Of a stretch of DNA of 19,877 bases, positions 1-6,671 are shown piece after piece. Position 1 is the first letter of the stretch. Each line of letters begins with the position of its first letter. Under the pieces are notes generated by a model. That model saw nothing but the letters and a program-made list of their open reading frames with translations, was not told the origin of the DNA and did not search any database. Source of the stretch: Bacteroidales bacterium GP4 (GTDB taxonomy: Bacteria; Bacteroidota; Bacteroidia; Bacteroidales; Muribaculaceae); NCBI GenBank assembly GCA_001701065.1, contig DAAL01000157.1, positions 1-19,877 on the forward strand, in the 5' to 3' direction. A program made the position numbers and the translations under genes.

Positions 1-58
1 GCTTTTGGCGTATACACGCTTTCCAGGCGTGCCTCTTCAACCACTCGAGCATCACTCC
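1..58 (-). tRNA. tRNA-Ser (GGA), 5' part only
   Basis: Read on the minus strand from 58, the sequence begins GGAGTGATG and has a D arm closed by CTC/GAG. The anticodon stem is CACGC/GCGTG, enclosing the seven-base loop CTGGAAA, so the anticodon is GGA. After the anticodon stem it enters what looks like the long variable arm typical of class II tRNAs (Ser, Leu, Tyr), and the window ends there. The T arm, the 3' acceptor strand and the discriminator base lie outside the window. A TACCTTTG box just upstream fits its promoter. Confidence 0.9.
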
Positions 59-75
59 AGTTTGAATTAGCAGTG

Positions 76-107
76 CAAAGGTAAGCATTTATTTCTTTTC
101 TCGCAAG
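76..107 (-). promoter_or_regulatory. Bacteroides-type promoter of tRNA-Ser
   Basis: On the minus strand, TACCTTTG (83 to 76) matches the -7 consensus TAnnTTTG of the primary Bacteroidota sigma factor. Twenty bases upstream lies CTTG (107 to 104), one mismatch from the -33 element TTTG. The -7 box is 17 bases before the first base of the tRNA, as expected for a short 5' leader. It is the only promoter in the window where I see both elements at a normal spacing. Confidence 0.55.
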
Positions 108-139
108 CAAGAATCTGTTTAAATTTTTCTTGACAACAA

Positions 140-169
140 AAAAGCGGAGGTTTGTTTACCTCCGCTTTT
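140..169 (-). terminator. Intrinsic terminator of malQ
   Basis: A perfect 12-bp inverted repeat (AAAAGCGGAGGT / ACCTCCGCTTTT) has a six-base loop. Read on the minus strand, the stem ends in TTTT and continues TTGTTG. It begins 18 bases past the malQ stop codon, so it most likely ends malQ transcription before the tRNA promoter. Confidence 0.85.
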
Positions 170-187
170 AGGGTATCGAATGAGGGA

Positions 188-2866
188 TTAACGTCCGGTT
201 GACCGGATTTTATTTCTAACGTAGTCATTAAATTCCGCAGCGTCAAGAAGTTCCTCGACGGTGAGATGCATTCTGTAACGCCAGTAGTGACGAGGATTAG
301 CCGGAATGTTAATCAACTCCTCACGAGGATCGGCACGACGCAGGCTTCCATTGATTGACAACCAGTCCTGTAGCGGGAAGATGGCAAGCATGGAGGGCGA
401 CTGAAGATTAAGCGTTATAATCTTGTCGCAAATCCACGGCTCGGCATAGTAAGGAGCCGCCCCGTTTTCATGGAGCATATTATTGTAGAAATGCTGGGTA
501 GCATCACGGTTCTCTTCCCACCACTGGCGGATACCGCCCATGTCGTGGGTGGATGTTGTACATACCGATAGATAAGGATAAGCCCAGGTGTTGCCGAACT
601 CGGCAGCCGGATCTTTAGGCATACGCTGGATTTCAAGCGACAGCATCTGAAGCTGATGCATGACAGCCGGCACACAGTCAGGAATCATGCCCAGGTCCTC
701 AGCGCAAGTCAACATACTTGTCGCGTCAAGCAGCGGCGGCAGTTTCCACATAGCCTTTCCATACCAGAAGTCGTTGTGGCGATGATAGAAGAAGTCGTTA
801 TAAAGACGGTTGAAGCACCAGCGTTCATAGTCGGTCAATGAACGGTAGATGTAAGTGTACTGTGCGGAGATACGCGGATGGTATTTACCTTTCTCGTAGG
901 GATCCTCGATGAACAGCACATCGTCCACAAGTCCCAGCAAGGCATTGCAAAGACGGTTGTTCTTGTCATTATCCTCCTGTGTTTTGAAGAAGTCGACAAT
1001 CTTACGCTGGGTGTCAAACTCGGGACGCAGCTTGTAACGTCCGTAACCGACACTTATCAAGAACCGACGTTTAGCCTCCTCGGTATGCTCCCCGAAGAAG
1101 TCCACAAGGAAATAATCCATTATAAACGGAGTAGTCTGCAAGTCCACATCCAACCAGAAGTCGTAATTGTGACGAAGTTCGTCGGGCGAGAACGGTAGCG
1201 CAGGATTGAATATGCCTAACAAGCCATGGACAGCATCCATCGGTATCTGCCATATGCGGAAGAATCCAAGCACATGGTCGATACGATAAGCATCAAAGTA
1301 TTCAGCCATCTTGCGGAAACGGGCTTTCCACCATGAGAAGCCGTCCTTTGACATTTCTTCCCAATTGTAAGTGGGAAATCCCCAGTTCTGACCAAGCACA
1401 GAGAAATCATCAGGCGGCGCACCTGCCTGGCAGTCCATGTTGAACAACCTCGGATTAATCCAGGCATCGGCTGAATCACGGGAAATACCGATGGGGATAT
1501 CACCTTTAAACGCCACTCCGTGCTCCGAAGCATAATTATGCACCTCACACATCTGCTTATCGAGGTGGAATTGTATATAATACACCTGATTGATGGCATC
1601 AGTGTGCCGTGACACAAAATCTTTGATTTTTTCTTCGTCGTACACGGCATATTCACCCCACTGCGAGAACACGGGTGTATTGTTGATGTCACGCAGCACG
1701 CAGAATGCGGCATAAGGCATCAACCAGTCATAGTTTTTGTCGACAAATTCCTTGAAAGCCGGCGAATCAAGAGTCTTTTGACCCTCTTGGTTGTAAATTT
1801 CTTTTATGAATTCTCTTTTGACTGCATTTACTCGCTCATAATCCACAGTCGGCAATGCGTTAAGCTCTCTTGCCATATCGTCAAAGTAAAGTTGACGACC
1901 TTCGTCATGGAGCCTGCCCAGTTCGCTCAAGCGCAGATACATGGGGTGAAGCGCAAATGTGGAGTTGGCATTATAGGGATAAGAGTCAGTCCACGTATTT
2001 GTCATCGTGGTGTCGTTTATAGGCAAAATTTGGAGGAACCGTTGACCCGTAGCCACAGCCCAGTCCACCATTTTCTTCAAGTCGAAGAAATCACCTACGC
2101 CAAAATCGTCCTCAGTGCGCACCGAGAAAACAGGAATAGCCACACCCGCGCCGTGCCATAGAGGACGTGAATTGTTGAACCGCAGCCCTTCGACTATAAG
2201 AGCGGAATGCTTATGGGAAGTTACAAGATTCATGACACGGTTTTCGCCGTTTTCCCATGCAAGCAACTTGTGGGAATCCTTGTCAAGAATGACGAATTTA
2301 TAGTAGAACGGGATGTCAAGTTCCTTAATGTCTATGACAGCCTGCCAACAGGGGAAATCCGAGTCATTCATGATAAAGGCATTTTTCGGATTCCACTCTC
2401 CGAGAACATCACAATCGCCGCACACGGCAAGAACTTCATTCTTTCCCACCATAGGAGCCTGAACACGAAGAGTCAAAGAAGCGCCCCTTACAGGAATAGG
2501 CTCGTCGCGGTAGTCACGGCGGTTAATACAGTCCACAAACACTGATGAATAATAGGATTTGTCGTGCGGCTGATCCTGCCATCGGTCATAGATTTCATAG
2601 TCGGCTACATCAACCCCGGCTTTAAAATGCCGAGGAGTGCCCCATTCATGCCTTTCCATTCCGTTCTCATGACGCACAAGGTAGCCATAGGTGAACTCTT
2701 GAATGTCATCAGGAATCTCCACACTCAGGGTCCAAGATTCGATACCCTGCAACTCCATCTTTAAACCTTGCCGCTCCAATTCAGCTCCAAGAGCCGGAAT
2801 ATTCCCGACAAGATATAACGATTCGCCCCAATTAGTGCGATAATCGACATTAAAATTTAATTTCAT
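188..2866 (-). CDS. malQ: 4-alpha-glucanotransferase (amylomaltase), GH77, with two CBM20 domains
   Basis: This cytosolic disproportionating enzyme moves alpha-1,4-glucan segments between maltodextrins and releases glucose. The start at 2866 gives 892 residues beginning MKLNFNVDYRT. An in-frame ATG at 2905 would add 13 low-complexity residues and is less likely. Residues about 1-105 and 130-230 look like starch-binding CBM20 domains (LYLVGNIPALG, VLAVCGDCDVLGEWNP). The GH77 barrel follows, with SYPYNANSTFALHP, the nucleophile Asp530 in YRIDHVLGFFRIWQIP, the acid/base Glu723 in CAEDLGMIP, and Asp775 in STHDMGG. Nucleophile and acid/base are about 190 residues apart, against roughly 50 in short MalQ proteins, so the barrel carries a long insertion, as in plant DPE2. 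DPE2-type enzymes act on heteroglycans as well as maltose; whether this one does cannot be read from sequence. It is transcribed alone and ends at the hairpin at 140-169. No signal peptide is seen. Confidence 0.95.
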   Translation of the reverse strand: MKLNFNVDYRTNWGESLYLVGNIPALGAELERQGLKMELQGIESWTLSVEIPDDIQEFTYGYLVRHENGMERHEWGTPRHFKAGVDVADYEIYDRWQDQPHDKSYYSSVFVDCINRRDYRDEPIPVRGASLTLRVQAPMVGKNEVLAVCGDCDVLGEWNPKNAFIMNDSDFPCWQAVIDIKELDIPFYYKFVILDKDSHKLLAWENGENRVMNLVTSHKHSALIVEGLRFNNSRPLWHGAGVAIPVFSVRTEDDFGVGDFFDLKKMVDWAVATGQRFLQILPINDTTMTNTWTDSYPYNANSTFALHPMYLRLSELGRLHDEGRQLYFDDMARELNALPTVDYERVNAVKREFIKEIYNQEGQKTLDSPAFKEFVDKNYDWLMPYAAFCVLRDINNTPVFSQWGEYAVYDEEKIKDFVSRHTDAINQVYYIQFHLDKQMCEVHNYASEHGVAFKGDIPIGISRDSADAWINPRLFNMDCQAGAPPDDFSVLGQNWGFPTYNWEEMSKDGFSWWKARFRKMAEYFDAYRIDHVLGFFRIWQIPMDAVHGLLGIFNPALPFSPDELRHNYDFWLDVDLQTTPFIMDYFLVDFFGEHTEEAKRRFLISVGYGRYKLRPEFDTQRKIVDFFKTQEDNDKNNRLCNALLGLVDDVLFIEDPYEKGKYHPRISAQYTYIYRSLTDYERWCFNRLYNDFFYHRHNDFWYGKAMWKLPPLLDATSMLTCAEDLGMIPDCVPAVMHQLQMLSLEIQRMPKDPAAEFGNTWAYPYLSVCTTSTHDMGGIRQWWEENRDATQHFYNNMLHENGAAPYYAEPWICDKIITLNLQSPSMLAIFPLQDWLSINGSLRRADPREELINIPANPRHYWRYRMHLTVEELLDAAEFNDYVRNKIRSTGR

Positions 2867-2911
2867 ATTTTTTATTTTAACTATTTCTTTAAAATCACAT
2901 TTCACAACAGC

Positions 2912-2928
2912 CGGTCACCGATTGACCG
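2912..2928. promoter_or_regulatory. Short dyad upstream of malQ
   Basis: CGGTCA and TGACCG form a perfect 6-bp inverted repeat around CCGAT, 46 bases upstream of the chosen malQ start, in otherwise AT-rich leader DNA. It could be an operator or a small 5' UTR hairpin. I found no exact TAnnTTTG box in the 127 bases between malQ and the nrdJ terminator, so the promoter position stays open. Confidence 0.3.
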
Positions 2929-2993
2929 CCTCAATATATATAATTCATTTGACAGCTATAAAGTTACATAGTTTTGTCAAAAAAATAAAATAA

Positions 2994-3034
2994 AACAGGC
3001 TAAAAACGCATTAAATTTGTGTTTTTAGCCTGTT
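2994..3034 (-). terminator. Intrinsic terminator of nrdJ
   Basis: A perfect 14-bp inverted repeat (AACAGGCTAAAAAC / GTTTTTAGCCTGTT) has a 13-base loop. On the minus strand it is followed by a T-rich stretch (TTATTTTATTTTTTT). It lies 20 bases past the nrdJ stop codon, which separates nrdJ from malQ transcriptionally. Confidence 0.85.
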
Positions 3035-3053
3035 ATTCCGGATTAAGAGGTAA

Positions 3054-5594
3054 TTAACCGCACTTGGAGGTGCCGCACGAGGTACAAATAAGACACCCTT
3101 CCTGATAAATCAAAGTCTCATTTCCGCAGTTGGGGCATTTCTGTCCTTTGGCGGAAGTTCCGTTAGGAAGATATTTTTTCAACGCGCGCTCCACTCCCAT
3201 CTTCCATGTGTTGATTGACTGGCTGTCAAGTTCAAGACCGCCAACCAGCTTTATCACCTGGTCGATAGGCATTCCGTAACGCAACACTCCCGAAATAAGT
3301 TTGGCGTAATTCCAGTACTCAGGATTGAACTTGTCGGAAAGTCCTTCGATAGTGGTTTTATATCCGCGTTTATTCACAAACTGGAAGTCGTATCTCTTGT
3401 TGCCTTTCTCGTCCACGGCTTTTATAATCTTGCCATGGTTCACACTCTTGGGACAGAATATGCCGTCGTCGTCATCGGCAAGACCGGTGAATATCTCGTA
3501 AGGCTGTCCGTCCACAAGACCGACAAACGCAATCCACTTTTCTTTGTTGTTCTGGAAGCGCACCACATCAGCTTCAAGCTCCACAGGGCGTTTCAGCACA
3601 TGCGCTTCGTCTATCTTAATCTTATCCTCGCTCTTGTTCTCTTTCTTTTCCACTGACACGAGCACACCGGAACGTGAGCCGTCACGGTAAACAGTACAAC
3701 CTTTACATCCCGACTTCCATGCCTCCATGTACAGGTCGTTGACCAAATCCTCGCTTACATCGCTCGGCAAGTTGATTGTAACCGAGATGGAATGGTCCAC
3801 CCATTTCTGCACCGCGCCCTGCATTCTCACTTTTTCAAGCCAATTGACATCGTTGGATGTCGCTTTATAATAAGGCGACCGCTCGACAAGCGCGTTAAGT
3901 TCGTCCTGGGTGTAGTCAGTTTTCACAGGTATATCGTTTATCTTCATCCATTCCATGAATTTGGGATGGTACACGATATATTCCTCAAATGCGTCGCCGG
4001 TTTCGTCCACATAATCGATGCGTACATCAGGGTCATTAGGATTGACTTTGCGACGACGTTTATATACAGGCATAAACACCGGCTCTATACCAGAAGTGGT
4101 CTGAGTCATCAATGATGTAGTTCCGGTGGGAGCTATAGTAAGACAGGCTATATTGCGTCGTCCGTATTGCTTCATCTGCTCGTACATTGCCGGGTCAGCT
4201 TCGCGAAGGCGGTTGATGTAAGGATTGTTCTCCTCGCGCTTGGCATCATATATCTCAAACGCACCACGCTCTTTAGCCATATTGACCGATGAACCGTAAG
4301 CTGCAAGCGCAAGGGCTTTGTGCACTTCCACTGAGAACTGAGTGGCTTCGGGAGTTCCGTAACGCAATCCCAATGCAGCTATCATGTCGCCTTCGGCGGT
4401 AGTTCCCACTCCGGTGCGCCGTCCTTTCAATGTCTTTGCCTTAATCTTTTCCCATAGATGATGTTCGGTCTGCTTCACTTCGGCAAGCTCGGGGTCATCG
4501 TCCACTTTCTGAAGGATAAGGTCAATCTTCTCCATCTCAAGGTCGATGATGTCATCCATCAAGCGTTGAGCCTTAGCCACATGCTGACGGAAAAGGTCAA
4601 AATTGAATGAAGCCTGCGGAGTAAACGGATTTTCCACATAGCTGTACAAGTTTATGGCAAGCAAGCGGCAGCTGTCATAAGGACACAATGGAATCTCGCC
4701 GCAAGGATTGGTGGAAATAGTCTTAAATCCCAGGTCAGCATAACAGTCAGGCACCGATTCACGTGTCACGGTGTCCCAGAAGAGGACTCCCGGTTCAGCC
4801 GATTTCCAAGCATTGTGCACAATCTTGCGCCACAATACTTTTGCGTCGATTGCCTTTGTCACTTCAGGATTAGGCGATTCTATAGGGTACTGCTGCACAT
4901 ATTCCTTTTCAGCAGCAGCCGCTTCCATGAATCTGTCGTCAATACGCACCGACACATTTGCCCCGGTCACCTTGCCGGTCTCCATTTTAGCATCGATGAA
5001 CGATTCGCTGTCAGGATGTGCGATGCTCACAGTAAGCATCAATGCTCCCCTACGTCCGTCCTGAGCCACTTCACGGGTGGAATTGGAATAACGCTCCATG
5101 AATGGAACCAGCCCGGTCGACACCAAAGCCGAGTTTTTCACTGGGCTGCCTTTAGGACGAATATGGCTCAAATCGTGCCCTACTCCTCCGCGGCGTTTCA
5201 TAAGCTGCACCTGCTCTTCGTCGATTTTCATAATACCTCCGTAAGAGTCAGGATCGCCGTCAAGCCCCACCACAAAGCAGTTGCTCAAGGATCCCACCTG
5301 ATAGTTATTGCCTATACCTGACATAGGGCTTCCTTGCGGCACGATATACCGGAAATCCTTCATAAGGCTGAAGATTTCATCTTCACCCATAGGATTAGGA
5401 TATTTATTTTCGATACGCGCAAGTTCCTTAGCCAGTCGGCGATGCATGTCGTCAGGCGTTTTCTCAAAGATGTTGCCAAAAGAATCCTTCAAAGCGTACT
5501 TCGACACCCACACTTTAGCGGCAAGTTCATCACCGTTAAAGTACTTACACGAGGCATCAAATGCTTCTTCAAATGAAAAGACGTTATTTTCCAC
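3054..5594 (-). CDS. nrdJ: Adenosylcobalamin-dependent (class II) ribonucleoside-diphosphate reductase
   Basis: This cytosolic, oxygen-independent enzyme reduces ribonucleotides to deoxyribonucleotides using a thiyl radical generated from vitamin B12 coenzyme. The product is 846 residues, normal for the NrdJ dimer type. Visible landmarks are SNCFV with Cys106, NPCGE with Cys298 and Glu300 (the thiyl cysteine and catalytic acid), and Cys309 eleven residues later. Cys106 and Cys309 would be the substrate-reducing pair. A phosphate-binding APTGTTS segment also fits. The last 30 residues hold CPNCG, CLICTSCG and SKCG, a zinc-ribbon-like tail with cysteines able to pass electrons to the active site. 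The start codon is GTG at 5594: no in-frame ATG exists upstream before a stop, and residues from here match the family's usual N-terminus. I see no cobalamin riboswitch or NrdR-like repeat in the 241-base region upstream, although enzyme activity needs B12. Confidence 0.95.
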   Translation of the reverse strand: MENNVFSFEEAFDASCKYFNGDELAAKVWVSKYALKDSFGNIFEKTPDDMHRRLAKELARIENKYPNPMGEDEIFSLMKDFRYIVPQGSPMSGIGNNYQVGSLSNCFVVGLDGDPDSYGGIMKIDEEQVQLMKRRGGVGHDLSHIRPKGSPVKNSALVSTGLVPFMERYSNSTREVAQDGRRGALMLTVSIAHPDSESFIDAKMETGKVTGANVSVRIDDRFMEAAAAEKEYVQQYPIESPNPEVTKAIDAKVLWRKIVHNAWKSAEPGVLFWDTVTRESVPDCYADLGFKTISTNPCGEIPLCPYDSCRLLAINLYSYVENPFTPQASFNFDLFRQHVAKAQRLMDDIIDLEMEKIDLILQKVDDDPELAEVKQTEHHLWEKIKAKTLKGRRTGVGTTAEGDMIAALGLRYGTPEATQFSVEVHKALALAAYGSSVNMAKERGAFEIYDAKREENNPYINRLREADPAMYEQMKQYGRRNIACLTIAPTGTTSLMTQTTSGIEPVFMPVYKRRRKVNPNDPDVRIDYVDETGDAFEEYIVYHPKFMEWMKINDIPVKTDYTQDELNALVERSPYYKATSNDVNWLEKVRMQGAVQKWVDHSISVTINLPSDVSEDLVNDLYMEAWKSGCKGCTVYRDGSRSGVLVSVEKKENKSEDKIKIDEAHVLKRPVELEADVVRFQNNKEKWIAFVGLVDGQPYEIFTGLADDDDGIFCPKSVNHGKIIKAVDEKGNKRYDFQFVNKRGYKTTIEGLSDKFNPEYWNYAKLISGVLRYGMPIDQVIKLVGGLELDSQSINTWKMGVERALKKYLPNGTSAKGQKCPNCGNETLIYQEGCLICTSCGTSKCG

Positions 5595-5642
5595 GTTAGC
5601 TACGTTTATAATAGATTTAAAATTTTATGCAAAATAGCAGAA

Positions 5643-5674
5643 TAATTTTGAGTTTACCAAATCGAAAACGATTT
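5643..5674 (+). promoter_or_regulatory. Candidate promoter and overlapping palindromic operator of the nitroreductase gene
   Basis: TAATTTTG at 5643-5650 matches the Bacteroidota -7 box exactly; no clear -33 TTTG sits at normal spacing. Nine bases downstream, AAATCG and CGATTT (5659-5664 and 5669-5674) form a perfect 6-bp dyad around AAAA, where transcription would be expected to start. A site there could block initiation if a repressor binds. The nitroreductase start codon is 161 bases further on, so the implied 5' UTR is long. The dyad also lies 64 bases upstream of nrdJ on the other strand. Confidence 0.35.
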
Positions 5675-5835
5675 AAAGGACAAAATGTTGATAAGTTTTC
5701 CGCTTTAGAAACGACGAGCACTGAAAATCAGCGACTTATTAAATAAAAGATTTTCAATTATTGACAATTAGGAATTTCCGCTTGGTAATTCGACAAATTA
5801 AAAGTAATTTTATGGCGATAAAAACATGAACGACT

Positions 5836-6591
5836 ATGCAAAAAGAAAATTACTTCATCAACCGCCGCACGGTAAGGAATTTTTCCTCCCGGACTGTTTC
5901 TCCTGAATTATTAAAGGAAATGCTTTCCGAAGCCGCCCATGCCCCCAACACCGGGAATATGCAGATTTATTCGGTCATCGTAACCTCCGACCCGGAAGCT
6001 AAGAAACGTCTTGCAGTGCATCATTTCAATCAACCAGCATCGACCGGATGTCAGGTTCTGCTCACATTCTGCGCCGACATTCACCGTTTCAACGAGTGGT
6101 GCCGGCTGAACAATGCCGATGCCGGATTTGACAACCTACAGATGTTCTTAGCTGCGACAATCGACGCTTCGATATTTGCCCAGCAGTTTAACACGATAGC
6201 CGAGATGAACGGTCTCGGATGCTGCTATCTCGGCACAACCGCCTACAATGCTCCTGCCATAGCCAAAGAGTTGAATCTTCCTGACGGAGTTGTGCCTGTA
6301 ATATCACTCGCTGTAGGATATCCCGAAAACGGAAAAGATGCATCATCATCCCGGCTTCCGCTTGAAGCTGTCGTACACATGGAGGAGTATCATGACTTCT
6401 CCGATAATGAAATCAAGGAGATATATTCGGCACTGGAAGCTGAACCGGCAAGCAAGAAATTCGTCGAAGAGAACGACAAGCAGAATCTCGCTCAGGTATT
6501 TGCCGAGGTACGCTACCCACGCTCCACCAATGAACTGTTCTCCGAGTCGCTCCGTGACTACCTTGACACCACATTCTTCAAGAAGCAATAA
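5836..6591 (+). CDS. Nitroreductase-family FMN-dependent oxidoreductase
   Basis: This is a cytosolic flavoprotein expected to use NAD(P)H to reduce nitro compounds, quinones or related acceptors; the natural substrate is unknown. The protein has 251 residues, normal for the NfsA/FRP-like branch. Family features are the N-terminal INRRTVRNF segment (Arg10, Arg11 and Arg14, FMN phosphate contacts), APNTGNMQ at about 36-43, a hydrophobic helix ending in NTIAEMNGLGCCYLGT, and a VVPVISLAVGYP strand. The start at 5836 is the first in-frame ATG and opens the usual family N-terminus; an ATG at 5826 is in another frame. It diverges from nrdJ and ends at a hairpin 15 bases after its stop codon, so it is probably monocistronic. 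Confidence 0.9.
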   Translation: MQKENYFINRRTVRNFSSRTVSPELLKEMLSEAAHAPNTGNMQIYSVIVTSDPEAKKRLAVHHFNQPASTGCQVLLTFCADIHRFNEWCRLNNADAGFDNLQMFLAATIDASIFAQQFNTIAEMNGLGCCYLGTTAYNAPAIAKELNLPDGVVPVISLAVGYPENGKDASSSRLPLEAVVHMEEYHDFSDNEIKEIYSALEAEPASKKFVEENDKQNLAQVFAEVRYPRSTNELFSESLRDYLDTTFFKKQ

Positions 6592-6605
6592 CAAATACTA
6601 TACAG

Positions 6606-6640
6606 AAAGAGCCGTCAGGCAATGCCCGGCGGCTCTTTTT
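6606..6640 (+). terminator. Intrinsic terminator of the nitroreductase gene
   Basis: AAAGAGCCG pairs with CGGCTCTTT, and the hairpin continues inward with a G-T wobble, a C-G pair, one mismatch and GGC/GCC around the loop AAT. On the plus strand it ends in TTTTT. On the minus strand the tail is only weakly T-rich, so it may also serve the converging M16 gene, less efficiently. Confidence 0.8.
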
Positions 6641-6671
6641 ATATGCAATAACGAGAATTGCGACCGCTGAT

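Noticed and set aside
1216..1713. A 165-residue minus-strand frame inside malQ
   Set aside because: It runs on the same strand as malQ in another frame, is rich in Ser, Cys and Arg, and overlaps the GH77 catalytic region; no evidence for dual coding.
188..2866. malQ and the GH97 gene as parts of one starch-utilisation locus
   Set aside because: They lie about 16 kb apart with unrelated genes and several terminators between them, and no SusC/SusD genes are in the window.
4815..5321. A 168-residue plus-strand frame inside nrdJ
   Set aside because: It is a shadow of the nrdJ reading frame: composition is unlike a real protein and it overlaps conserved catalytic coding sequence.
5697..5783. Nine-base direct repeat TTTCCGCTT (5697-5705 and 5775-5783) and CAATTA repeated with a 10-base period (5755-5770)
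   Set aside because: In a 241-base A/T-rich region such matches have an appreciable chance of arising at random, and neither forms a dyad or sits at a fixed position relative to a promoter box.
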